A stretch of DNA of 36,799 nucleotides from Pseudomonadota bacterium (GTDB taxonomy: Bacteria > Bdellovibrionota > FAC87 > UBA2466): NCBI GenBank assembly GCA_009927005.1, contig RFNV01000243.1:1-36799 (forward strand), read 5' to 3'. How positions within the stretch are numbered: position 1 is the first letter of the stretch; each line of letters starts with the position of its first letter. Below the pieces are notes generated by a model that searched no databases, was not told where the DNA came from, and worked only from the letters and a program-made list of their open reading frames with translations. The position numbers and the translations under genes were made by a program. Shown piece by piece: positions 28,439 to 36,298 of this stretch.

Positions 28439-28450
28439 AAACACCCCCCT

Positions 28451-28879
28451 TTATTTGCCGCTCGACGTTTCGTCTGCGGGTAGGGACAGAACTTTTTCTG
28501 TGAGCCCCTGAACTCCCAAATAATTGGTAACTTTTTCCGTTAAAATTACTTCTTTATCCAAAATTCGACTGATCGTAGCGCGCCCCCGCCCCAACTCGTC
28601 TCCCTCTTTTAAAATATAAGTATTCCCCTTGGGATCTGCGATGAGGATTTGACTGGATTCCGCACTCTTTAACACGGCTTTCAACTCAAATTGTTCAACC
28701 TGAAAGTGAAACAAACCTTCTTCTGTTGAGGCGGGATCTCGAAGATTCAATTTGGGAATCTGAAATGGATCCCGTTTGCCAATGGGCGAGTAAACGGAGC
28801 TGGCATCCCCTGCAAGACAAAGGGAATCTGACTTCATCGTCATCAGAAAAGCCAAAATTAAAACTCTTTCAATTCTCAT
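28451..28879 (-). CDS. pilP: Type IV pilus assembly protein PilP
   Basis: 142 residues. PilP links the inner-membrane PilN-PilO complex to the PilQ secretin. The family hallmark is the segment YSPIGKRDPFQIP, followed by a beta-rich domain (QVEQFELKAVLKSAESSQIL, then YILKEGDELGRGRATI). The N-terminus is a signal peptide. Unlike many PilP proteins there is no lipobox: the only early Cys (Cys20) is preceded by Asp-Ser-Leu. It overlaps pilO by an ATGA. Confidence 0.9.
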   Translation of the reverse strand: MRIERVLILAFLMTMKSDSLCLAGDASSVYSPIGKRDPFQIPKLNLRDPASTEEGLFHFQVEQFELKAVLKSAESSQILIADPKGNTYILKEGDELGRGRATISRILDKEVILTEKVTNYLGVQGLTEKVLSLPADETSSGK

Positions 28880-29463
28880 GTGTCACTCAATCGATAAGCA
28901 CGTAACTTAACAACGGTATCCGTGCTGGATGTTTCTTTCCCCGGAGTTGCAGCTCCCCGAGTTACGGTCATCCGTATTTCATCGAAGGCAACAACGCGCT
29001 TTAGCTTAGAAATCTGATCTAAAAAGACGAGCGTGGGAACGAATCCGCCTTTTATGTTCAAATCGATAGTAGCGCTTTTAAAATACCCCTGTTCAGACTC
29101 GCCTGATTGGGGTCTAAAACTGGCAACCTCCACTCCCGCATTCTGTGCTAGCAGATTGAACCTTTTTAATAATGTATTAAATTCGAAAGAACGCGGAATA
29201 GACTCTAATACTGAGTCCAACTGCAAGCTCTGTTCTCGAAAACTCTGTTTCACTGCCGGAATATTTTCCGCAAACTTTTTAATCCTGTTGAGCTCTCCTT
29301 TAAGACTGGAAATCTCACGATCCATATTCGTTATTTCTTCAGACATCGATTTTGCCTGACCATTAATAAATTCGGAGAAGGAATAAGCGCCATAGATTGC
29401 TCCCCCAACAAGAATGAGAAGTGCACTCATTACTTTATTTCTCAAAATTGCTCTCATAATCAT
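28876..29463 (-). CDS. pilO: Type IV pilus assembly protein PilO
   Basis: 195 residues: a short cytoplasmic end, one membrane helix (about 12-32), a coiled coil (about 38-85, ISSLKGELNRIKKF) and a C-terminal ferredoxin-like domain (LLKRFNLLAQNAGVEVASFR, then TIDLNIKGGFVPTLVFLDQI). PilO dimerises with PilN. Overlaps of 4 bp with both neighbours imply coupled translation and balanced amounts. A GTG or other start is not needed: ATG at 29463 lies inside the pilN stop. Confidence 0.9.
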   Translation of the reverse strand: MIMRAILRNKVMSALLILVGGAIYGAYSFSEFINGQAKSMSEEITNMDREISSLKGELNRIKKFAENIPAVKQSFREQSLQLDSVLESIPRSFEFNTLLKRFNLLAQNAGVEVASFRPQSGESEQGYFKSATIDLNIKGGFVPTLVFLDQISKLKRVVAFDEIRMTVTRGAATPGKETSSTDTVVKLRAYRLSDT

Positions 29464-30140
29464 CTCTGGTTTCTAGAGGCCGTCTCTCTTTGTTCCTTTT
29501 TAAAGCTCTTAAATGCTTTGGGAACGGCCGAGAAAGAAAAGTTTTTAATGTCTTCCTTTCCTGCAGCTCGCTCTCCAGTGACCTCTTTTAACTCTACGTT
29601 TTGAAAATAAATTGAGTTGCTGAGTTTTTCGGCAAAATCGGTCACATCCTCGCTGGAATAAGCAGACCCTGTAAATTGAAGAGAGGGTTCAGGCTCAGCA
29701 GCCAAAGTTATTTGATTTAACCAAGCCCCCACGGGAAGACTCTGTCCGACAGCATCTAACGTATTTACGGGGCCGCTTCGTGAGGAGAGAAGCTCGTTCA
29801 CTGCTGCTAGTCTCTGGGCCAGGAGTGAACTTTGTTTCTCAAAATTTTCTAGTTCTGCTTTGTAAGAATTATACTTCGCGATGTCTTGTCTGAGGCCGTT
29901 CTGTTCTTCTGAGAGTTGCGCTTTAGTTGCTTCATGTGCTTGTTGAGCTCGCTCTTTAAATTGGTCCACGAAGAGATGAGGCAAAAAGGCAAAAGCAATT
30001 GCTCCTAAAAGCAATAAAACTCCGCCAACATCTGTCTTTTCTATTTTTAAGTAGTCGAGCAACGCCAAGCCCTTCAGAGATTTACCTTTTGAAGAAGCTC
30101 TTCTCTGCTCGGGGTTTTTTCCTAAATCAATGCGTATCAT
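29460..30140 (-). CDS. pilN: Type IV pilus assembly protein PilN
   Basis: 226 residues: a cytoplasmic N-terminus of about 38 residues, one membrane helix (GGVLLLLGAIAFAFLPHLF), a coiled coil and a C-terminal periplasmic domain (LPVGAWLNQITL, FTGSAYSSEDVTDFAEKL). In the family the first residues (typically IxINLLP) bind a groove in PilM. Here they read MIRIDLGKNPEQRR, a noticeable variant. The ATG is directly next to the pilM stop with no gap. Confidence 0.88.
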   Translation of the reverse strand: MIRIDLGKNPEQRRASSKGKSLKGLALLDYLKIEKTDVGGVLLLLGAIAFAFLPHLFVDQFKERAQQAHEATKAQLSEEQNGLRQDIAKYNSYKAELENFEKQSSLLAQRLAAVNELLSSRSGPVNTLDAVGQSLPVGAWLNQITLAAEPEPSLQFTGSAYSSEDVTDFAEKLSNSIYFQNVELKEVTGERAAGKEDIKNFSFSAVPKAFKSFKKEQRETASRNQR

Positions 30141-31217
30141 TTAGTGATCCCCTGACTTTCTCAAAGACAACCCAGTTGCCACAGCCCCTAGACAGGCAAT
30201 TTCCTGTAAGGCAGTTTGATTAACCTGATCTCCTGTTCCGACAATATGCTTGAGTGGGTTTAACAAATAGACTGGAGCTGGCATTTTTTCCTTTAACACT
30301 TCGCTCAGTCCAAAAAGATTCACTCCTCCCCCACAAGTAAAAATAGCATCTACAGATCGGTCAGTGGCCTGACTCAAAAAAAAATCTATTGATTTCGAAA
30401 TTTCATCTGCAATTAAATGGCTGTATTCAATCAAAATCGGTTTGATGCTGGGATCGGAGGCTTTTTCAATCTTGAGTCGCTCAGCATCTTCTAAGTTCAC
30501 TCCAAATTTTTCCATGATCATTTCTGTACACTGGGTACCGCATTGTTGGATGTCTCGAGAAAATGTGGTCTGGTATCCCTCCATCACTGAAATTTTTGTA
30601 GACCCAGCACCAAAATCGATGAGAACTGCAGTTGTGCAGCCGTGCTCTTTAAGCCACGAGTGATAATTGAACTCAAACGCATTTCCCAAGGCGAAAGCTT
30701 GAGTATCCACAATCACGGGATTTAACCCAGCCTCCTTCACTAAGGATTTGAGCAGATTGACAAAGTCTTTTTTAGCCGCGACCAAAAGAACATCCATTTT
30801 GGGTTCTTGCGCAAGTGTTTGAGTATTGGGTCCCAAAATCGCAAAATCCAGATTCACTTCATCCGTATTGAAGGGAATGTATTGCTCAGCCTCCCAGTAC
30901 AGCTGGTCATCGAGTTCTTCTTCCGTCATCATCGGAACGCTGATTCTCTTACTGATAATGGAACGGCCAAAGGCGCTGACAGACACATTTTTTGAGCTGA
31001 AATTGCCGACTGAGAAAAGCTTTTTAAGCGCTTGAACCACGGCGTTTCGATCTTTTATTTCGCCCTCAATCGAAATCGTGTCCCAGTTCAACGGAATTCG
31101 GTTATACGCGAGTAAACGAGGTGATTTTTCTGAACTGATTTCAACGGCCTTGATCCCAGAAATGCCAATATCCAGGCCGACCAATTGTTTTTTCAAAAGT
31201 GAATCCAGAAAACGCAT
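30141..31217 (-). CDS. pilM: Type IV pilus assembly ATPase-like protein PilM
   Basis: 358 residues from ATG 31217, which has AGAGGA in front. A TTG at 31238 would add 7 residues but lacks a ribosome-binding site. It is an actin/FtsA-like fold protein. The first phosphate motif is VGLDIGISGIKAVEI (about 12-26), the second LIDFGAGSTKISVM, and the adenosine motif FTCGGGVNLFGL. PilM sits on the cytoplasmic face and binds the PilN N-terminus. It is the first gene of the pilMNOPQ set, with its own -10 element upstream. Confidence 0.95.
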   Translation of the reverse strand: MRFLDSLLKKQLVGLDIGISGIKAVEISSEKSPRLLAYNRIPLNWDTISIEGEIKDRNAVVQALKKLFSVGNFSSKNVSVSAFGRSIISKRISVPMMTEEELDDQLYWEAEQYIPFNTDEVNLDFAILGPNTQTLAQEPKMDVLLVAAKKDFVNLLKSLVKEAGLNPVIVDTQAFALGNAFEFNYHSWLKEHGCTTAVLIDFGAGSTKISVMEGYQTTFSRDIQQCGTQCTEMIMEKFGVNLEDAERLKIEKASDPSIKPILIEYSHLIADEISKSIDFFLSQATDRSVDAIFTCGGGVNLFGLSEVLKEKMPAPVYLLNPLKHIVGTGDQVNQTALQEIACLGAVATGLSLRKSGDH

Positions 31218-31298
31218 GTTTCCTCTGTTTGAAACCAAGCTAATTGTTTGAAACTTAAGAGCTAGAATCCCTTGAGGGGTACAGATGTGCTTTTATTA

Positions 31299-31330
31299 AT
31301 TATACCTAGAAATAGCTTGTCGTCCTAGGT
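31299..31330 (-). promoter_or_regulatory. pilM -10 element and adjacent inverted repeat
   Basis: A perfect TATAAT on the minus strand (31299-31304), about 80 bp upstream of the pilM ATG. No good -35 is visible at 16-18 bp. An inverted repeat ACCTAG (31304-31309) ... CTAGGT (31325-31330) with a 15-bp spacer covers the -35 region and touches the -10, so an activator or repressor could bind there. Confidence 0.45.
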
Positions 31331-31334
31331 GAGT

Positions 31335-31829
31335 TTATAAAGGAGCGACGGGTTCTTCAGGATGCAGTTCAAAATGTTCGACTATCAGCGTGTTGGCCAT
31401 GACATCACCGAGTCGAACTCCCGTTTCTAAGGAAAAAATCAGATAGATCTCCAAAAAAACAAACGAGAGAGCGGCAAGGAGCACAAATGCCCAAACTACC
31501 GGAATGGTTGCACAAAGAACCGTTAACACCAGGGGTAAATTTCGCATACAGGAACCCGCCGCGGAGCAAGCTATTCCGGTTCCTTCATCCAAAGTCCTTA
31601 AACCAATAATTCTCTTACCGACGCTCTGCCCATCGCTAAAGGAATCCTGGACCGCCGCGTAACAAGCCCCCAGCAAGGGACCAAGGGGACCCCAAAGGGT
31701 CTTACCCACAAAAAAAACAACCATTACCAGTACTAAATCGATTCCCTTCGCGATGCAGCGTTGGAATGGAGTAGAACAAACCGGCCCTAAAAAGATGGGA
31801 GTGCGCCTGGAAATAACAGTTCGAGCCAT
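31335..31829 (-). CDS. RDD-family membrane protein
   Basis: 164 residues from ATG 31829, which has a perfectly spaced AGGAG; a TTG at 31841 is rejected. The RDD features are FQRCIAKGIDLVLVMVV (Arg and Asp in the first helix), GQSVGKRIIGLRTLD and RLGDVMANTLIV. Three or four membrane helices. RDD proteins are of uncertain function, some linked to ion transport. It is upstream of pilM on the same strand (96 bp gap with a separate -10) and divergent from ssb. Confidence 0.88.
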   Translation of the reverse strand: MARTVISRRTPIFLGPVCSTPFQRCIAKGIDLVLVMVVFFVGKTLWGPLGPLLGACYAAVQDSFSDGQSVGKRIIGLRTLDEGTGIACSAAGSCMRNLPLVLTVLCATIPVVWAFVLLAALSFVFLEIYLIFSLETGVRLGDVMANTLIVEHFELHPEEPVAPL

Positions 31830-31856
31830 AATTCTCCTCAATGCTTCCCCTATTTC

Positions 31857-31885
31857 TTGACTCTAGTGTACTCGGATCTTAATAA
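31857..31885 (+). promoter_or_regulatory. Candidate ssb promoter
   Basis: TTGACT (31857-31862), 17-bp spacer, TAATAA (31880-31885), 45 bp before the ssb ATG. The -35 is good and the -10 is poor. Confidence 0.4.
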
Positions 31886-31929
31886 AATAACTCAAATTTC
31901 CCATAAAGGGTTCAACACTAGGAGTTACT

Positions 31930-32370
31930 ATGGCCAGCGGGTTAAACAAAGTTTTATTAATTGGTCGCTTAGGAAAAGATCCTGAAGTGCGCTACACCAC
32001 CACTGGTGGTTCAGTCGCGACTTTCAGTATCGCGACTAACGAGAACTGGACCGATAAAAACGGACAGAAACAAGAAAGAACCGAATGGCATCGAATTGTA
32101 GCCTGGGGAAAACTCGGGGAAATCTGTGGCCAATACTTATCCAAAGGTCGAGAAGCTTTTGTCGAAGGCCGACTCCAAACTCGTGAGTGGACCGATAAGG
32201 AAGGCCACAAGCGATACACCACAGAAATCGTAGCCTCTAATGTTCAGTTCTTGGGTGGAGCTAGCGAAAAATCAGCTCCCTCTAACGACTTTGCAGCTCC
32301 TAGCTTTGAGACTCCTTCCATGGAAGCTCAAGCAGGTGGTGGAATGATGGATGATGAGGTTCCTTTTTAA
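31930..32370 (+). CDS. ssb: Single-stranded DNA-binding protein
   Basis: 146 residues. The OB-fold covers residues 1-110, with [33 protein letters not shown] and [20 protein letters not shown] short Ser/Pro/Ala-rich linker leads to the acidic tip DDEVPF, which recruits repair and replication partners (E. coli ends DDDIPF). Ribosome-binding site AGGAG. The linker is shorter than in E. coli SSB (178 residues). The 3' end faces hemW with 9 bp between. Confidence 0.97.
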   Translation: MASGLNKVLLIGRLGKDPEVRYTTTGGSVATFSIATNENWTDKNGQKQERTEWHRIVAWGKLGEICGQYLSKGREAFVEGRLQTREWTDKEGHKRYTTEIVASNVQFLGGASEKSAPSNDFAAPSFETPSMEAQAGGGMMDDEVPF

Positions 32371-32379
32371 GGCGCTCGT

Positions 32380-33561
32380 CTAAATCAACTCACAAACAAG
32401 AGTATCCGCAACAAGCCGACCCTTATCGGTTAAACGAAGGGTCGGCTTTTGCATTTCTACAAATCCTGTTTTTTCAAGCATGGGAAGCTTTGAACTTTTG
32501 GTGAGATCAAGGCCATACTTATTAAAAAACCGTTCGACATTGATGCCTTTGTTCGGCCTGAGCTCCAAAAAAAGAGCTTCTAATTGAGTTTGTTCTCGTG
32601 AGCTAATATTCCACGGAACAGCTTCAAATGCCTGCTGGTTGAGGTACTGAGAATAGTCTGCAAGTTGCTTTCGGTGCTGGAAAACTCCATCCCAAAAAAA
32701 TCGACTCGCTGCTGAAGGTCCCAACCCCAAGAAATCACCACCGGTCCAGTAAAGTAAGTTGTGGGTACATTCAAATCCGGGGCGGGCGTAATTTGAAATC
32801 TCGTATTGCTCATAACCGCAGGCCTTCAAAGTAAGGCGGGCAGTTTCATAGAGATCAGCGGAATCATCATCATTTGGTAACTTCTTAAAAAGGGCGTGTC
32901 CCGGCTTTAAGGTCAGATTGTAATTACTGAGGTGAGTCGGTCCCAGTTCGACTGCCCACTCAATGTCTTTTTTTATCTGAGCTGGAGTTTGTTGTGGGAT
33001 TCCAATAATCAAATCTAAATTAAAATTTAAAAAGCCGGACTTTTTTAAAATTCCAGCAGCTTCACAAATTTTTTCGGCGGAACCGAGCCGTTCGAGTGCT
33101 TTCAAATATTCCGGTTGAAAGCTTTGAGCCCCCATGCTGATGCGATTAATGGGGGTTTCGGCTTTCCATTTCTCAGCTAAGCCCTCGGTAATGGTCTCTG
33201 GGTTTGCTTCGAGGGTGATTTCAATCTGGGGATCCCAGGGAAACTCCTGAGCCAAAACTTCAAACAAATTTTTAAGGTGTTTTGATGGCAGAAGCGATGG
33301 GGTTCCTCCTCCAATAAAAATACTTGTGACGGGATGCTGCAAACGATTCTGAGTCTTTAGCCACTGAGCTGCGCCTCTTGCTTCGCGCACCAAACTCTCA
33401 ACAAACGGAACGAAATCCCCAGCGCTGTATTTCGTAAAGGAATAAAAGTCACAATAGGAACACTTGTGAACGCAAAACGGTACATGCAGATAAATACCAA
33501 ACTGGTTTGTCAACGAGTCAGGTCTGGGGTTTAATGTAATTTCCTGAAAGGGGCTTACCAT
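32380..33561 (-). CDS. hemW: HemW-like radical SAM protein
   Basis: 393 residues from ATG 33561. The radical-SAM cluster motif is Cys30, Cys34, Cys37 in CVHKCSYCDF; Phe39 in place of a fourth Cys marks HemW rather than the coproporphyrinogen dehydrogenase HemN. It also shows FIGGGTPSLLP, LEANPETI, NRISMGAQSF and NYARPGFECTHNLLYW. HemW is a heme-binding protein thought to act in heme insertion. A GTG at 33576 is possible, but neither start has a clear Shine-Dalgarno. Its ATG overlaps that of the divergent M16 gene by two bases, so its promoter must lie inside that gene. Confidence 0.9.
   Translation of the reverse strand: MVSPFQEITLNPRPDSLTNQFGIYLHVPFCVHKCSYCDFYSFTKYSAGDFVPFVESLVREARGAAQWLKTQNRLQHPVTSIFIGGGTPSLLPSKHLKNLFEVLAQEFPWDPQIEITLEANPETITEGLAEKWKAETPINRISMGAQSFQPEYLKALERLGSAEKICEAAGILKKSGFLNFNLDLIIGIPQQTPAQIKKDIEWAVELGPTHLSNYNLTLKPGHALFKKLPNDDDSADLYETARLTLKACGYEQYEISNYARPGFECTHNLLYWTGGDFLGLGPSAASRFFWDGVFQHRKQLADYSQYLNQQAFEAVPWNISSREQTQLEALFLELRPNKGINVERFFNKYGLDLTKSSKLPMLEKTGFVEMQKPTLRLTDKGRLVADTLVCELI
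32413..32448 (+). terminator. ssb terminator embedded in hemW coding sequence
   Basis: Perfect 12-bp inverted repeat AAGCCGACCCTT, 12-base loop, AAGGGTCGGCTT, followed on the plus strand by TTGCATTTCT. It starts 42 bases after the ssb stop. On the other strand it encodes the hemW residues KPTLRLTDKGRL. Confidence 0.65.
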
Positions 33562-36178
33562 GATCGAAAGATACACACTTAAAAATGGAATACCAGTTTT
33601 TGTCGTAGAAAACCATGCCGCACCCGTAGTGAGTGTTCAAGCCTGGATCGGTCGGGGCAGCGCCTATGAAACAGATAAAGTGGCAGGAATTTCTCACTTT
33701 TTGGAGCATTCCCTATTCAAAGGGACCAAAAAAAGAAAAGTAGGAGAAATCGCTCTGGAAGTTGAAAGCTGTGGCGGGGAGATTAATGCTTTCACCTCCT
33801 TCGAAGAAACGGTCTATTACACTACCCTCGGTAGCCGTTACTTTGAAAAGGGGCTCGATATTATTTGCGATGCCATTCAAAACCCCACTTTTGATTCAGA
33901 AGAAATGCTTAGAGAACGAGAAGTTATTCTCGAAGAGATCAAGCGCTCTCAGGATTCTCCTTACCGAACAGTTTCTCATAATCTTTGGAAAACTTTTTTC
34001 CCGGGAAGTCCCTATGGTCGACCGGTCTTGGGGTTTGATACCACCGTAAAAAAAATAGACCACAAAGTTTTGAAACAATATTTTGCTCAGCACTACCATG
34101 CGGGTTCTATCAGTCTTTTCTTAGTAGGAGACATCAACACAAAAGAGGCTCTGGCTCTTGCGCAAAAAAAACTTGGGGGGATTAAGAAAAAAAAGAATGC
34201 CTCGATACCAAAAGTTCCCAACTACTTTTCTGCGAAAAAGCCCCAAGTAGTAACAGCAGAAAGAGACATCAAAGAGTGTGCAATCCAACTTGCCTGGCCT
34301 GCCCCTGCCCTTTCTGATTCTCAGATTCCTCCACTGGATGTTTTATGCACTACTCTTGGCCAAGGCGAAAGTGGGCTTCTGTACCAACACATGGTAAAAG
34401 ACATGAAGCTAGCACTAGACGTCAATATGGGCTTGGTTGCGACTGCACGATGTGGAATGGCAGCGATTGGGCTACAAGTAACCCCCGAAAACTTCGAACC
34501 CGCGCTAAAAGAATTGAAAGCTTTCTTACATCGGCTCTCTTCCCGAGGGCTTTCAGAAACTGAAATCGAACGAGTGAAATCTTCACTCGAAGCTGAAGTC
34601 ATCGCTGGAAAAGAAACAGTCGAAGGATACGCACGCCGACTCGGATACTACTTTATTCAGTTTGGAGATCCAAACGCTGAGCAAAAATATCTGGATTCGA
34701 TTATGGCTGTTCACCCTTCCGAATGTGATTCAGCGCTAAAAAAAATGTTATTGGAAAAGCCAGTTTTGAGTGCAGTACACCCCGTAGGTTACAAAATCGA
34801 CACGAAGTCCATCACCGACATACTCAATTCAGTCCCCAAAAAGGAAGCGGCAGTAAAATCGAAATCTCCCGAAATCTGCTTAACCAAGAAAAGCTCAGTT
34901 CGCTTCGTTGAAAAGTGGATGAATCATTTGCCTGTTGTTTCCGTAAAAATTATTTTCCCGGGGGGCTCAAGAGAAGAATCCAGTGACAAGCTGGGAGTGG
35001 GAAATCTTCTCCAAAGAGTTTGGACGAGCGGAACTCGTCACTATCACTCAAAACAAATTGCTTATGTTTTAGACTCCCTGGGGGCTTCGATCAGCGCCTA
35101 TGTGGGAAGACACACCATGGGATTAAGCCTAGAGTTCCTGTCCAAGCAATGGCCTTCGGTAAAGCCACTCTTGACCGACATTCTGTTAAATCCCACTTTT
35201 CCTGAAGATGAGTTTGAAATAGAAAAGAACATCCTGCTTCAGGATATTCGCTCTGAAAGGGATATGCCCGCTCAGGTCTGCCAACTCAACTTTGCCAAAG
35301 CTCTCTATGGAGATCATCCTTATGGACGCTCGGGCTTGGGTACTCTGGAAACAGTCAGTTCGCTCAAAACTCAAGACTTAAGAAAGTTCTATGAAAGTTA
35401 TATTCACCAAGCTGGCGTAGTCGTTTCTACAGTGGGATCGTTTGATAAAAGTCGTTGGGAAACGGAGATCTCTGAGATTATTCACCGATTGCCCTCGGGA
35501 GGAGCGAAATTGGCTCAGCCCCGTTCGCTCACCCCTGCGAGAGAACTAGCAGTGGTCTGTGAAACGAAACAACCTCTCCATCAGTCACAAATCCTCGTTG
35601 GGTTCTTGGGGCCCGATCTAAAAAACGAAGATCGATTTGCCTTGAAACTGCTTCATTCGTGCCTCGCAGGACAAGGCGGGCGATTGTTCCTTGAACTAAG
35701 GGATCGTCAGAGCTTGGCATACTCAGTTGCTCCGCTACAATCAGATAATGTGGAGACTGGAATGTTCGGGGTTTATATTGGCTGCTCTCCAGAGAAACTT
35801 CCAGTCGCTATTCACGGAATTCGAAAAGAACTCGAACGCACTGTCGAGAGTGCGATGTCTCAAAAGGAGTTGGCCCGAGCAAAGCAGTACTTGCTGGGTA
35901 GAATTGCACTCGACATGCAACGGTTTTCGTCTCAGGCCATGATGTTTGGTCTCGATGAAATGTACGGCCTCGGTTTTGATTTTAGTCTCAAGCTTGCTGA
36001 TAAAATTAAATCGATTTCGGCAGAGGACATTCGAAGAATAGCCGAAAAATACTTAATGCTAGATAAGGCCGTTCTGTCGATTGTTCACAATCAGGAAATG
36101 GAAGAAGCTTTTATCCGTCACGCGTGGGAGGGCAAAGCCTCAACGCTGACGCATTCAAAGGTTAGAAAGAGTTTTTGA
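33560..36178 (+). CDS. Double-domain M16 zinc peptidase (pitrilysin/MPP-like)
   Basis: 872 residues made of two M16 units in one chain. The first (1-420) has the inverted zinc motif His46-Phe-Leu-Glu49-His50 and the third ligand Glu126, exactly 76 residues on, as in mitochondrial processing peptidase. In the second (about 440-872) the equivalent site reads NLLQR, so it is catalytically dead. It keeps the conserved fold elements (NPTFPEDEFEIEKNILLQDI, GQGGRLFLELRDRQSLAYSV). In many bacteria the two halves are separate genes. No signal peptide is visible, so a cytoplasmic location is possible. AAAGGGG precedes the ATG. Confidence 0.92.
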   Translation: MIERYTLKNGIPVFVVENHAAPVVSVQAWIGRGSAYETDKVAGISHFLEHSLFKGTKKRKVGEIALEVESCGGEINAFTSFEETVYYTTLGSRYFEKGLDIICDAIQNPTFDSEEMLREREVILEEIKRSQDSPYRTVSHNLWKTFFPGSPYGRPVLGFDTTVKKIDHKVLKQYFAQHYHAGSISLFLVGDINTKEALALAQKKLGGIKKKKNASIPKVPNYFSAKKPQVVTAERDIKECAIQLAWPAPALSDSQIPPLDVLCTTLGQGESGLLYQHMVKDMKLALDVNMGLVATARCGMAAIGLQVTPENFEPALKELKAFLHRLSSRGLSETEIERVKSSLEAEVIAGKETVEGYARRLGYYFIQFGDPNAEQKYLDSIMAVHPSECDSALKKMLLEKPVLSAVHPVGYKIDTKSITDILNSVPKKEAAVKSKSPEICLTKKSSVRFVEKWMNHLPVVSVKIIFPGGSREESSDKLGVGNLLQRVWTSGTRHYHSKQIAYVLDSLGASISAYVGRHTMGLSLEFLSKQWPSVKPLLTDILLNPTFPEDEFEIEKNILLQDIRSERDMPAQVCQLNFAKALYGDHPYGRSGLGTLETVSSLKTQDLRKFYESYIHQAGVVVSTVGSFDKSRWETEISEIIHRLPSGGAKLAQPRSLTPARELAVVCETKQPLHQSQILVGFLGPDLKNEDRFALKLLHSCLAGQGGRLFLELRDRQSLAYSVAPLQSDNVETGMFGVYIGCSPEKLPVAIHGIRKELERTVESAMSQKELARAKQYLLGRIALDMQRFSSQAMMFGLDEMYGLGFDFSLKLADKIKSISAEDIRRIAEKYLMLDKAVLSIVHNQEMEEAFIRHAWEGKASTLTHSKVRKSF

Positions 36179-36251
36179 TCACCCTTTAAACAGGGGGATA
36201 AAAAATAGACAAAAAACACATTTCTTCCATTTTAATATCAAATACTTAGCA

Positions 36252-36267
36252 TGGCACCTGGCTTGCA
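36252..36267 (+). promoter_or_regulatory. Sigma-54 promoter of the terminal secreted-protein gene
   Basis: TGGCAC, five bases, TTGCA, with GG and GC exactly 10 bases apart, a full match to the core -24/-12 consensus. The predicted start is near 36278, about 20 bases before the ATG, and the leader contains AGAGG. The inverted repeat CTGGCT ... AGCCAG (36258-36279) overlaps the -12 region. Confidence 0.7.
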
Positions 36268-36298
36268 GTATTCAGCCAGTATAGAGGTACTCAAAGCC

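Noticed and set aside
36180-36205. CCCT ... AGGG repeat after the M16 gene
   Set aside because: Four-bp stem followed by an A-rich, not T-rich, stretch.
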